Assembly (NCBI RefSeq): GCF_963678635.1
Contig: NC_087064.1
Span: 742,001-806,000 of the forward strand
DNA length: 64,000 bases
Source: Symsagittifera roscoffensis
Taxonomy: Eukaryota; Xenacoelomorpha; Acoela; Convolutidae
Direction of reading: 5' to 3'
Part shown: in pieces, positions 12,173 through 24,170 of the stretch
Layout: each line of letters starts with the position of its first letter
Position numbering within the stretch: position 1 is the stretch's first letter
Notes under the pieces: model-generated
Seen by the model: only the letters and a program-made list of their open reading frames with translations
What the model was told of the DNA's origin: nothing
Databases searched by the model: none
Program-made: the position numbers and the translations under genes

Positions 12173-13880
12173 CAGCTCGCTTCTGATTGGTAGATTAGAT
12201 CACTTGTTTCACTTCCACCTACCATTGACGCAGCTCAAGGTCTGATTGGTAGATTAGATCACTTGTTTCACTTCCACCTACCAAAGAGGCAGCTCAAGTT
12301 CTGATTGGTAGATTAGATGACTTTTTTCACTTCCACCTACCAAAGAGGCAGCTCAACTTCTGATTGGTAGATTAGAACACTTGTTCCATTTCCACCTACC
12401 AAAGAGACAGCTCAACTTCAGACTGGTAGATTAGATCACTGGTTTCATATCCACCTACCAACGAGGCATTTCAACTTCTGGTTGGTAGATTAGACCACTT
12501 GTTTGACTTCCACCTACCAAATAGGCAGCTCAATTTCTGATTGGTAGATTAGATCACTTGTTTCACTTCCACCTATCAAAGAGGCAGCTCAACTTCTGAT
12601 TGGTAGATTAGATCACTTGTTTCACTTCCACCTACCAAAGAGGCAGCTCGCTTCTGATTGGTATATTAGATCACTTGTTTCACTTCCACCTACCATTGAC
12701 GCAGCTCAAGGTCTGATTGGTAGATTAGATCACTTGTTTCACTTCCACCTACCAAAGAGGCAGCTCAAGTTCTGATTGGTAGATTAGATGACTTTTTTCA
12801 CTTCCACCTACCAAAGAGGCAGCTCAACTTCTGATTGGTAGATTAGAACACTTGTTCCATTTCCACCTACCAAAGAGACAGCTCAACTTCAGACTGGTAG
12901 ATTAGATCACTGGTTTCACTTCCACCTACCAAAGAGGCAGCTCGCTTCTGATTGGTAGATTAGATCACTTGTTTCACTTCCACCTACCATTGACGCAGCT
13001 CAAGGTCTGATTGGTAGATTAGATCACTTGTTTCACTTCCACCTACCAAAGAGGCAGCTCAAGTTCTGATTGGTAGATTAGATGACTTTTTTCACTTCCA
13101 CCTACCAAAGAGGCAGCTCAACTTCTGATTGGTAGATTAGAACACTTGTTCCATTTCCACCTACCAAAGAGACAGCTCAACTTCAGACTGGTAGATTAGA
13201 TCACTGGTTTCATATCCACCTACCAACGAGGCATTTCAACTTCTGGTTGGTAGATTAGACCACTTGTTTCACTTCCACTTACCAAATAGGCAGCTCAATT
13301 TCTGATTGGTAGATTAGATCACTTGTTTCACTTCCACCTATCAAAGAGGCAGCTCAACTTCTGATTGGTAGATTAGATCACTTGTTTCACTTCCACCTAC
13401 CAAAGAGGCAGCTCGCTTCTGATTGGTATATTAGATCACTTGTTTCACTTCCACCTACCATTGACGCAGCTCAAGGTCTGATTGGTAGATTAGATCACTT
13501 GTTTCACTTCCACCTACCAAAGAGGCAGCTCAAGTTCTGATTGGTAGATTAGATGACTTTTTTCACTTCCACCTACCAAAGAGGCAGCTCAACTTCTGAT
13601 TGGTAGATTAGAACACTTGTTCCATTTCCACCTACCAAAGAGACAGCTCAACTTCAGACTGGTAGATTAGATCACTGGTTTCATATCCACCTACCAACGA
13701 GGCATTTCAACTTCTGGTTGGTAGATTAGACCACTTGTTTCACTTCCACCTACCAAATAGGCAGCTCAATTTCTGATTGGTAGATTAGATCACTTGTTTC
13801 ACTTCCACCTATCAAAGAGGCAGCTCAACTTCTGATTGGTAGATTAGATCACTTGTTTCACTTCCACCTACCAAAGAGGC
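12173..13880. repeat. 471-bp (8-mer) HOR, four units, one shortened to 294 bp
   Basis: CAGCTCGCTTCTG or its variant starts at 12173, 12644, 12938, 13409 and 13880: spacings 471, 294, 471 and 471. GGTTTCATATCC at 12441, 13206 and 13677 confirms this (765 = 471 + 294, then 471). Each unit holds an ATTGACGCAGCTCAAGG monomer, a GATGACTTTTTTC monomer, a GAACACTTGTTCC monomer, an AACGAGGCATTTCAAC monomer and a 58-bp CTCGCTTCTG monomer. The 294-bp unit lacks exactly three monomers (177 bp). Confidence 0.88.
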
Positions 13881-15808
13881 AGCTCCTTTCTGATTGGTAT
13901 ATTAGATCACTTGTTTCACTTCCATCTACCATTGACGCAGCTCAAGGTCTGATTGGTAGATTAGATCACTTGTTTCACTTCCACTTACCAAAAAGGCAGC
14001 TCAAGTTCTGATTGGTAGGTTGGATAACTTGTTTCACTTCCACCTACCAAAGAGGTAGCTCAACTTCTGCTTGGTAGATTAGATCACTTGTTTCACTTCC
14101 ACCTACCAAAGAGGCAGTTCAAGTTCTGATTTTTAGATTAAACCACTTGTTTCACTTCCACCTACCAAAGAGGCAGCTCAAGTTCTAATTGGTAGATAAG
14201 ATCACTTGCTTCACTTCCATCTACCAAAGAGGCAGCTCATGTTCTGATTTTTAGATTAAACCATTTGTTTCACTTCCACCTACCAAAGAGGCAGCTCAAA
14301 CTCTGATTGGTAGATAAGATCTCCTGTTTCACTTCCACCAACCAAAGAGGCAGCTCAAGTTCTGATTGGTAGATTAGATCACTTGTTTCACTTCCACCTA
14401 CCAAAGAGGCAGATCAAGTTCTGATTGGTAGATTAGATCACTTGTTTCACTTCCACCTACCAAAGAGGCACTCAAGTTCTGATTGGTAGATAAGATCACT
14501 TGTTTCACTTCCATTTACCAAAGAGGCAGCTCAAGTTCTGATTTGTAGATTAAATCACTTGTTTCACTTCCCCCTACCAAAGAGGCAGCTCAAGTTCTGA
14601 TTGGTAGCTAAGATCACTTGTTTCACTTCCACTTACCAAAGAGGCAGCTCAAGGTCTGATTGGTAGATCAGATCACTTGTTTCACTTCCACTTACCAAAG
14701 AGGCAGCTCAAGGTCTGATTGGTAGATTAGATCACTTGTTTCACTTCCACTTACCAAAGAGGCAGCTCAAGTTCTGATTGGTAGGTTGGATTACTTGTTT
14801 CACTTCCACCTACCAAAGAGGTAGCTCAACTTCTGATTGTTAGATTAGATCACTTGTTTCACTTCCACCTACCACAGAGGCAGTTCAAGTTCCGATTGGT
14901 AGATTAGATCACTTGTTTCACTTCCACTTACCAAAGAGGCAGCTCAAGGTCTGATTGGTAGATTAGATCACTTGTTTCACTTCCACTTACCAAAGAGGCA
15001 GCTCAAGTTCTGATTGGTAGGTTGGATTACTTGTTTCACTTCCACCTACCAAAGAGGTAGCTCAACTTCTGATTGGTAGATGAGATCACTTGTTTCACTT
15101 CCACCTACCACAGAGGCAGTTCAAGTTCCGATTGGTAGATTAGATCACTTTTTTCACTCCACCTACCAAAGAGGCAGCTCAAGTTCTGATTGGTAGATTA
15201 GATCACTAGTTTCACTTCCACTTACCAAAGAGGCAGCTCAAGTTCTGATTGTTAAGTTGGATTACTTGTTTCACTTCCATCTACCAAAGAGGTAGCTCAA
15301 CTTCTGATTGGTAGATTAGATCACTTGTTTCACTTCCACCTACCACAGAGGCAGCTCAAGTTCTGATTGGTAGATTAGATCACTAGTTTCACTTCCACCT
15401 ACCACAGAGGCAGTTCAAGTTCCGATTGGTAGATTAGATCACTTTTTTCGCTCCACCAACCAAAGAGGCAGCTCAGGTTCTGATTGGTAGATTAGATCAC
15501 TAGTTTCACTTCCACCTACCAAAGAGGCAGCTCAAGTTCTGATTGTTAGTTAAGATCACCTGTTTCACTTCCACTACCAAAAAGGCAGCTCAAGTTCTGA
15601 TTGATAGATTAGATCACTTGTTTCACTTCCACCTACCAAAGAGGCAGATCAAGTTCTGATTGGTAGATTAGATCACTTGTTTCACTTCCACCTACCAAAG
15701 AGGCACTCAAGTTCTGATTGGTAGATAAGATCACTTGTTTCACTTCCATCTACCAAAGAGGCAGCTCAAGTTCTGATTTATAGATTAAATCACTTGTTTC
15801 ACTTCCTC

Positions 15809-15859
15809 CTACCAAAGAGGCAGCTCAAGTTCTGATTAGATCACTTGTTTCACTTCCAC
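15809..15859. repeat. 51-bp monomer lacking the right dyad arm
   Basis: CTGATTAGATCAC (15,832-15,844) replaces CTGATTGGTAGATTAGATCAC. The loss is 8 bp between the two GATT copies, as expected for slippage between short direct repeats. The right dyad arm TTGGTAG is removed, so this monomer cannot form the hairpin. Confidence 0.85.
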
Positions 15860-16916
15860 CTACCAGAGAGGCAGTTCAAGTTCCGATTGGTAGATTAGAT
15901 CACTTTTTTCACTCCACCAACCAAAGAGGCAGCTCAAGTTCTGATTTGTAGATTAAATCACTTGTTTCACTTCCCCCTACCAAAGAGGCAGCTCAAGTTC
16001 TGATTGGTAGATAAGATCACCTGTTTCATTTCCACTTACCAAAGAGGCAGGTCAAGGTCTGATTGGTAGATTAGATCACTTGTTTCACTTCCACTTACCA
16101 AAGAGGCAGCTCAAGTTCTGATTGGTAGGTTGGATTACTTGTTTCACTTCCACCTACCAAAGAGGTAGCTCAATTTCTGATTGGTAGATTAGATCACTTG
16201 TTTCACTTCCACCTACCAGAGAGGCAGTTCAAGTTCCGATTGGTAGATTAGATCACTTTTTTCACTCCACCTACCGAAGATGCAGCTCAAGTTCTGATTT
16301 GTAGATTAAATCACTTGTTTCACTTCCCCCTACCAAAGAGGCAGCTCAAGTTCTGATTGGCAGATAAGATCACCTGTTTCATTTCCTTTACCAAAGAGGC
16401 AGCTCAAGGTCTGATTGGTAGATTAGATCACTTGTTTCACTTCCACTTACCAAAGAGGCAGCTCAAGTTCTGATTGGTAGGTTGGATTACTTGTTTCACT
16501 TCCACCTACCAAAGAGGTAGCTCAACTTCTGATTGATAGATTAGATCACTTGTTTCACTTCCACCTACCACAGAGGCAGTTCAAGTTCCGATTGGTAGAT
16601 TAGATCACTTTTTTCACTCCACCTACCAAAGAGACAGCTCAAGTTCTGATTGGTAGATTAGATCACTAGTTTCACTTCCACCTACCACAGAGGCAGTTCA
16701 AGTTCCGATTGGTAGATTAGATCACTTTTTTCACTCCACCTACCAAAGAGGCAGCTCAAGTTCTGATTGGTAGATTAGATCACAAGTTTCACTTCCACCT
16801 ACCAAAGAGGCAGCTCAAGTTCTGATTGGTAGTTAAGATCACCTGTTTCACTTCCACCTACCAAAGAGGCAGCTCAAGTTCTGATTGATAGATTAGATCA
16901 CATGTTTCACTTCCAC

Positions 16917-16950
16917 CTACCAAAGAGGCAGCTCAAGTTCTGATTGGTAG
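16917..16950. other. Dyad symmetry in the monomer: CTACCAA, 20-bp spacer, TTGGTAG
   Basis: The left arm (16917-16923) and right arm (16944-16950) are perfect reverse complements. The element recurs in most monomers. CATCTACC monomers extend it to 8 bp (TCTACCAA/TTGGTAGA). Monomers with CTATCAA, CTGCCAA, CCTCCAA or GATTGATAG weaken or break it. It could allow hairpin or cruciform extrusion, or mark a site for a dimeric binding protein; both are inference. Short dyads are known to be enriched in several centromeric satellites. Confidence 0.75.
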
Positions 16951-16975
16951 ATTAGATCACTTGTTTCACTTCCAC
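16917..16975 (+). repeat. Representative consensus monomer (59 bp)
   Basis: This copy matches the commonest base at essentially every position and serves as reference. It runs from the left dyad arm CTACCAA, through AGAGGCAGCTCAAGTTCTGA, to the right arm TTGGTAG (16944-16950). Then come the doublet TAGATTAGAT (16948-16957) and two TCACTT motifs (16957-16962 and 16966-16971). The main dimorphism along the array is CTCAAGTTCTG versus CTCAACTTCTG. Other frequent variants are GATAAGATCACC, CATCTACC, CACCACCCAAAG, GGCTGCTCAAC, GGCATCTCAAC with GGTTGATTAG, and CACTCCACC (a 58-bp form). The phase chosen is arbitrary because the array is continuous. Confidence 0.9.
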
Positions 16976-18340
16976 CTACCAAAGAGGCAGCTCATGTTCT
17001 GATTGGTAGATAAAATCACTTGTTTCACTTCCATCTACCAAAGAGGCAGCTCAAGTTCTGATTTGTAGATTAAATCACTTGTTTCACTTCCACCTACCAA
17101 AGAGGCAGCTCAAGTTCTGATTGGTAGATTAGATCACTTGTTTCACTTCTACTTAGCAAAGAGGCAGCTCAAGGTCTGATTGGTAGATTAGATCACTTGT
17201 TTCACTTCCACTTAGCAAAGAGGCAGCTCAAGTTCTGATTGTTAGGTTGGATTACCTGTTTCACTTCCACCTACCAAAGAGGTAGCTCAACTTCTGATTG
17301 GTAGATTAGATCACTTGTTTCCCTTCCACCTACCAGAGAGGCAGTTCAAGTTCCGATTGGTATATTAGATCACTTTTTTCACTCCACCTACCAAAGAGGC
17401 AGCTCAAGTTCTGATTGGTAGATTAGATCACTTGTTTCACTTCCACCTGCCAAAGAGGCAGCTCAAGTTCTGATTGGTAGATTGGATCACTTGTTTCACT
17501 TCCACCTACCACAGAGGCAGCTCAAGTTCTGATTGGTAGATTAGATCACTTGTTTCACTTCCACCTACCAAAGAGGCAGCTCAAGTTCTGATTGGTAGAT
17601 AAAATCACTTGTTTCACTTCCATCTACCAAAGAGGCAGCTCAAGTTCTGATTGTTAGGTTGGATTACTTGTTTCACTTCCACCTACCAAAGAGGTAGCTC
17701 AACTTCTGATTGGTAGATTAGATCACTTGTTTCACTTCCACCTACCAGAGAGGCAGTTCAAGTTCCGATTGGTAGATTAGATCACTTTTTTCACTCCACC
17801 TACCAAAGAGGCAGCTCAAGTTCTGATTGGTAGATTAGATCACTAGTTTCACTTCCACCTACCAAAGAGGCAGCTCAGGTTCTGATTGGTAGTTAAGATC
17901 ACTTGTTTCACTTCCATCTACCAAAGAGGCAGTTCAAGTTCTGATTTGTAGATCAAATCACTTGTTTCACTTCCACCTACCAAAGAGGCAGCTCAAGTTC
18001 TGATTGGTAGATAAGATCACCTGTTTCACTTCCACCTGCCAAAGAGGCAGCTCAAGTTCTGATTGGTAGATTGGATCACTTGTTTCACTTCCACCTAACA
18101 AAGAGGCAGCTCAAGTTCTGATTGGTAGATTAGATCACTTGTTTCACTTCCACCTACCAAAGAGGCAGCTCAAGTTCTGATTGGTAGATAAAATCACTTG
18201 TTTCACTTCCATCTACCAAAGAGGCAGCTCAAGTTCTGATTTGTAGATTAAATCACTTGTTTCACTTCCACCTACCAAAGAGGCAGCTCAAGTTCTGATT
18301 GGTAGATAAGATCACCTGTTTCACTTCCACTTACCAAAGA

Positions 18341-19600
18341 GGCAGCTCAGGGTCTGATTGGTAGATTAGATCACTTGTTTCACTCCACCTACCAAAGAGG
18401 CAGTTCAAGTTCTGATTGGTAGATTAGATCACCTGTTTCACTTTCACCTACCAAAGAAGCAGCTCAAGTTCTGATTGGTAGTTAAGATCACTTGTTTCAC
18501 TTCCATCTACCAAAGAGGCAGTTCAAGTTCTGATTGGTAGGTTGGATTACTTGTTTCACTTCCACCTACCAAAGAGGTAGCTCAACTTCTGATTGGTAGA
18601 TTAGATCACTTGTTTCACTTCCACCTACCAGAGAGGCAGTTCAAGTTCCGATTGGTAGATTAGATCACTTTTTTCACTCCACCTACCAAAGAGGCAGCTC
18701 AGGTTCTGATTGGTAGATTAGATCACTTGTTTCACTTCCACCTACCAAAGAGGCAGCTCAAGTTCTGATTGGTAGATTAGATCACTTGTTTCACTTCCAC
18801 CTACCAGAGAGGCAGTTCAAGTTCCGATTGGTAGATTAGATCACTTTTTTCACTCCACCTACCAAAGAGGCAGCTCAAGTTCTGATTGGTAGATTAGATC
18901 ACTAGTTTCACTTCCACCTACCAAAGAGGCAGCTCAAGTTCTGATTGGTAGATAAGATCACCTGTTTCACTTCCACTTACCAAAGAGGCAGCTCAGGGTC
19001 TGATTGGTAGATTAGATCACTTGTTTCACTCCACCTACCAAAGAGGCAGCTCAAGTTCTGATTGGTAGATTAGATCACTAGTTTCACTTTCACCTACCAA
19101 AGAAGCAGCTCAAGTTCGGATTGGTAGTTAAGATCACTTGTTTCACTTCCATCTACCAAAGAGGCAGTTCAAGTTCTGATTGGTAGGTTGGATTACTTGT
19201 TTCACTTCCACCTACCAAAGAGGTAGCTCAACTTCTGATTGGTAGATTAGATCACTTGTTTCACTTCCACCTACCAGAGAGGCAGTTCAAGTTCCGATTG
19301 GTAGATTAGATCACTTTTTTCACTCCACCTAACAAAGAGGCAGCTCAGGTTCTGATTGGTAGATTAGATCACTTGTTTCACTTCCACCTACCAAAGAGGC
19401 AGCTCAAGTTCTGATTGGTAGATTAGATCACTTGTTTCACTTCCACCTACCAGAGAGGCAGTTCAAGTTCCGATTGGTAGATTAGATCACTTTTTTCACT
19501 CCACCTACCAAAGAGGCAGCTCAAGTTCTGATTGGTAGATTAGATCACTAGTTTCACTTCCACCTACCAAAGAGGCAGCTCAAGTTCTGATTGGTAGTTA
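18341..19600. repeat. 646-bp (11-mer) tandem duplication
   Basis: GGCAGCTCAGGGTCTG occurs at 18341 and 18987, 646 bp apart (eleven monomers less three bases). The following monomers keep the same order in both copies: CACTTTCACC with AAGAAGCAG, GGTAGTTAAG, GGTTGGATTAC, CAGAGAGGCAG. The match runs to about 19,600, where GATAAGATCACC and GTTAAGATCACTTG differ. Several point differences, such as TTCTG versus TTCGG, show some age. Confidence 0.8.
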
Positions 19601-22600
19601 AGATCACTTGTTTCACTTCCATCTACCAAAGAGGCAGTTCAAGTTCTGATTTGTAGATTAAATCACTTGGTTCACTTCCACCTACCAAAGAGGCAGCTCA
19701 AGTTCTGATTGGTAGATAAGATCACCTGTTTCACTTCCACCTGCCAAAGAGGCAGCTCAAGTTCTGATTGGTAGATTGGATCACTTGTTTCACTTCCACC
19801 TACCAAAGAGGCAGCTCAATTTCTGATTGGTAGATTAGATCACTTGTTTCACTTCCACCTACCAAAGAGGCAGCTCAAGTTCTGATTGGTAGATAAAATC
19901 ACTTGTTTCAATTCCATCTACCAAAGAGGCAGCTCAAGCTCTGATTTGTAGATTAAATCACTTGTTTCACTTCCACCCTCCAAAGAGGCAGCTCAAGTTC
20001 TGATTGGTAGATAAGATCACCTGTTTCACTTCCACTTACCAAAGAGGCAGCTCAAGTTCTGATTGGTAGATTAGTTCACTTGTTTCACTTCCACCTACCA
20101 AAGAGGCAGCTCAACTTCTGATTGGTAGATTAGATCACTTGTTTCACTTCCACCTACCAAAGAGGCTGCTCAAGTTCTGATTGGTAGATTAGATCACTTG
20201 TTTCACTTCCACCACCCAAAGAGGCAGCTCAACTTCTGATTGGTAGATTAGATCACTTGTTTCACTTCCACATACCAAAGAGGCAGCTCAAGTTCTGATT
20301 CGTAGATTAGATCACTTGTCTCACTTCCACCACCCAAAGAGGCAGCTCAACTTCTGGTTGGTAGATTAGATCACTTGTTTCACTTCCACTTACCAAAGAG
20401 GCAGCTCAAGTTCTGATTGGTAGGTTAGATCACTTGTTTCACTTCCACCAAACAAAGAGGTAGCTCAACTTCTGATTGGTAGATTAGATCACTCCTTTCA
20501 CTTCCACCTACCAAAGGGGCAGCTCAAGTTCTGATTGGTAGATTAGATCACTTGTTTTACTTCCACCTACCAAAGAGGAAGCTCAAGTTCTGATTGGTAG
20601 ATAAGATCACTTGTTTCACTTCCACCTACCAAAGAAGCAGCTCAAGTTCTGATTGGTAGATTAGATCACTTGTTTCACTTCCGCCTACCAAAGAGGCAGC
20701 TCAACTTCTGATTAGTAGATTAGATCACTGGTTTCACTTCCACCTACCAAAGAGGCAGCTCAACTTCTGATTAGTAGATTAGATCACTTGTTTTACTTCC
20801 ACCTACCAAAGAGGAAGCTCAAGTTCTGATTGGTAGATAAGATCACCTGTTTCACTTCCACCTACCAAAGAGGCAGCTCAAGTTCTGATTGGTAGATTAG
20901 ATCACTTGTTTCACTTCCGCCTACCAAAGAGGCAGCTCAACTTCTGATTGGTAGATTAGATCACTTGTTTCACTCCCACCACCCAAAGAGGCAGCTCAAC
21001 TTCTGATTGGTAGATTAGATCATTTGTTTCACTCCTTCTACCAAAGAGGCATCTCAACTTCTGATTGGTTGATTAGATCACTTGTTTCACTTCCGCCTAC
21101 CAAAGAGGCAGCTCAACTTCTGATTAGTAGATTAGATCACTGGTTTCACTTCCAGCTACCAAAGAGGCAGCTCAGGTTCTGATTGGTAGATTAGATCACT
21201 TGTTTCACTTCCATCTACCAAAGAGGCAGTTCAAGTTCTGATTTGTAGATTAAATCACTTGGTTCACTTCCACCTACCAAAGAGGCAGCTCAAGTTCTGA
21301 TTGGTAGATAAGATCACCTGTTTCACTTCCACCTGCCAAAGAGGCAGCTCAAGTTCTGATTGGTAGATTGGATCACTTGTTTCACTTCCACCTACCAAAG
21401 AGGCAGCTCAAGTTCTGATTGGTAGATTAGATCACTTGTTTCAATTCCACCTACCAAAGAGGCAGCTCAAGTTCTGATTGGTAGATAAAATCACTTGTTT
21501 CAATTCCATCTACCAAAGAGGCAGCTCAAGCTCTGATTTGTAGATTAAATCACTTGTTTCACTTCCACCTACCAAAGAGGCAGCTCAAGTTCTGATTGGT
21601 AGATAAGATCACCTGTTTCACTTCCACTTACCAAAGAGGCAGCTCAAGTTCTGATTGGTAGATTAGTTCACTTGTTTCACTTCCACCTACCAAAGAGGCA
21701 GCTCAACTTCTGATTGGTAGATTAGATCACTTGTTTCACTTCCACCTACCAAAGAGGCTGCTCAAGTTCTGATTGGTAGATTAGATCACTTGTTTCACTT
21801 CCACCAACCAAAGAGGCAGCTCAACTTCTGATTGGTAGATTAGATCACTTGTTTCACTTCCACATACCAAAGAGGCAGCTCAAGTTCTGATTGGTAGATT
21901 AGATCACTTGTCTCACTTCCACCACCCAAAGAGGCAGCTCAACTTCTGATTGGTAGATTAGATCACTTGTTTCACTTCCACCTACCAAAGAGGTAGCTCA
22001 ACTTCTGATTGGTAGATTAGATCACTGGTTTCACTTCCACCTACCAAAGAGGCAGCTCAACTTCTGATTGGTAGATTAGATCACTTGTTTCACTTCCACC
22101 TACCAAAGAGGCTGCTCAAGTTCTGATTGGTAGATTAGATCACTTGTTTCATTTCCACCACCCAAAGAGGCAGCTCAACTTCTGATTGGTAGATTAGATC
22201 ACTTGTTTCACTTCCACATACCAAAGAGGCAGCTCAAGTTCTGATTGGTAGATTAGATCACTTGTCTCACTTCCACCACCCAAAGAGGCAGCTCAACTTC
22301 TGATTGGTAGATTAGATCACTTGTTTCACTTCCACTTACCAAAGAGGCAGCTCAAGTTCTGATTGGTAGGTTAGATCACTTGTTTCACTTCCACCTACCA
22401 AAGAGGTAGCTCAACTTCTGATTGGTAGATTAGATCACTCTTTTCACTTCCATCTAACAAAGGGGCCGCTCAAGTTCTGATTGGTAGATTAGATCACTTG
22501 TTTTACTTCCACCTACCAAAGAGGAAGCTCAAGTTCTGATTTGTAGTTTAAATCACTTGGTTCACTTCCACCTACCAAAGAGGCAGCTCAAGTTCTGATT

Positions 22601-23439
22601 GGTAGATAAGATCACCTGTTTCAGTTCCACCTGCCAAAGAGGCAGCTCAAGTTCTGATTGGTAGATTGGATCACTTGTTTCACTTCCACCTACCAAAGAG
22701 GTAGCTCAAGTTCTGATTGGTAGATTAGATCACTTGTTTCACTTCCACCTACCAAAGAGGCAGCTCAAGTTCTGATTGGTAGATAAAATCACTTGTTTCA
22801 ATTCCATCTACCAAAGAGGCAGCTCAAGCTCTGATTTGTAGATTAAATCACTTGTTTCACTTCCACCTACCAAAGAGGCAGCTCAAGTTCTGATTGGTGA
22901 ATAAGATCACCTGTTTCACTTCCACTTACCAAAGAGGCAGCTCATATTCTGATTGGTAGATTAGATCACTTGTTTCACTTCCACTTACCAAAGAGGCAGC
23001 TCAAGTTCTGATTGGTAGGTTAGATCACTTGTTTCACTTCCACCTACCAAAGAGGTAGCTCAACTTCTGATTGGTAGATTAGATCACTCTTTTCACTTCC
23101 ATCTACCAAAGGGGCAGCTCAAGTTCTGATTGGTAGATTAGATCACTTGTTTTACTTCCACCTACCAAAGAGGAAGCTCAAGTTCTGATTGGTAGATAAG
23201 ATCACTTGTTTCACTTCCATCTACCAAAGAGGCAGCTCAAGTTCTGATTTGTAGATTAAATCACTTGTTTCACTTCCACCTACCAAAGAAGCAGCTCAAG
23301 TTCTGATTGGTAGATAAGATCACCTGTTTCACTTCCACCTACCAAAGAGGCAGCTCAAGTTCTGATTGGTAGATTAGATCACTTGTTTCACTTCCGCCTA
23401 CCAAAGAGGCAGCTCAACTTCTGATTAGTAGATTAGATC

Positions 23440-24170
23440 ACTGGTTTCACTTCCACCTACCAAAGAGGCAGCTCAGGTTCTGATTGGTAGATTAGATCAC
23501 TTGTTTCACTCCCACCACCCAAAGAGGCAGCTCAACTTCTGATTGGTAGATTAGATCATTTGTTTCACTCCACCTACCAAAGAGGCATCTCAACTTCTGA
23601 TTGTTTGATTAAGCTCAAGTTCTGATTGGTAGATTAGATCACTTGTTTCACTTCCGCCTACCAAAGAGGCAGCTCAACTTCTGATTAGTAGATTAGATCA
23701 CTGGTTTCACTTCCACCTACCAAAGAGGCAGCTCAGGTTCTGATTGGTAGATTAGATCACTTGTTTCACTCCCACCACCCAAAGAGGCAGCTCAACTTCT
23801 GATTGGTAGATTAGATCATTTGTTTCACTCCACCTACCAAAGAGGCATCTCAACTTCTGATTGTTTGATTAGATCACTTGTTTCACTTCCGCCTACCAAA
23901 GAGGCAGCTCAACTTCTGATTATTAGATTAGATCACTGGTTTCACTTCCACCTACCAAAGAGGCAGCTCAGGTTCTGATTGGTAGATTAGATCACTTGTT
24001 TCACTCCCACCACCCAAAGAGGCAGCTCAACTTCTGATTGGTAGATTAGATCACTTGTTTCACTTCCACTTACCAAAGAGGCAGCTCAAGTTCTGATTGG
24101 TAGGTTAGATCACTTGTTTCACTTCCACCTACCAAAGAGGTAGCTCAACTTCTGATTGGTAGATTAGATC
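23440..24170. repeat. 235-bp (4-mer) HOR with one unit enlarged to 260 bp
   Basis: ACTGGTTTCAC occurs at 23440, 23700 and 23935. The second spacing is 235 bp (four monomers less one base). The first is 260 bp because it also holds a 25-bp remnant of a deleted monomer. Each unit carries TCAGGTTCTG, CTCCCACCACCC, CACTCCACC with GGCATCTC, and CTTCCGCC monomers in order. Confidence 0.82.
23574..23657. repeat. Monomer pair with a 34-bp deletion
   Basis: TTTGATTAAGCTCAAG (junction near 23,610/23,611) fuses the GATTA of one monomer to the AGCTCAAG of the next. It removes 34 bp: the GATCAC segment, both TCACTT motifs and the left dyad arm. Two monomers occupy 84 bp. The junction is single-base flush and is seen only once, unlike the 22-bp deletions. 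Confidence 0.83.

Larger units (their letters stand above)
5781..14120. repeat. Domain 3: 529-bp and 471-bp HORs plus long-range copies
   Basis: Diagnostic variants are CTTGAATCACTTCC, TTCTTTCACCCCACC, GATTTGTCGATTCAACC, GAGTACATCAC, CCATTGACGCAGCTCAAGG and GGTTGGTAGATTAGACC. Long offsets link blocks: GAGTACATCAC at 6371, 8547 and 10135 (2,176 and 1,588 bp), and TCCGCCTATC at 7451/11038 together with GACTCGATCAC at 7781/11368 (both 3,587 bp). The domain is thus a mosaic of duplicated segments of several kilobases, each made of smaller HOR units. No coding or unique sequence is seen. Confidence 0.8.
14121..19980. repeat. Domain 4: TTCCGATTGG / GGTTGGATTAC family
   Basis: This domain is marked by recurring CAGTTCAAGTTCCGATTGG, GGTTGGATTACTTG, ACTAGTTTCAC, ACCAGAGAGGCAG and GATTTGTAGATTAAATC monomers. 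They occur in short runs of fixed order (GGTTGGATTAC, then AGGTAGCTCAAC, then GAGGCAGTTCAAG, then TTTTTTCACTCC) separated by variable numbers of plainer monomers. A clear tandem duplication lies at 18.3-19.6 kb. An 8-bp internal deletion lies at 15.8 kb and a monomer lacking two bases (GAGGCACTCAAG) near 14,466. Confidence 0.75.

Noticed and set aside
16917-16975. tRNA-derived (SINE-like) origin of the monomer
   Set aside because: AGCTCA and TTGGTAGA resemble a tRNA D-arm, but about 8 extra bases separate them and no B box (GGTTCRANNCC) or acceptor stem is present. The resemblance is too weak.
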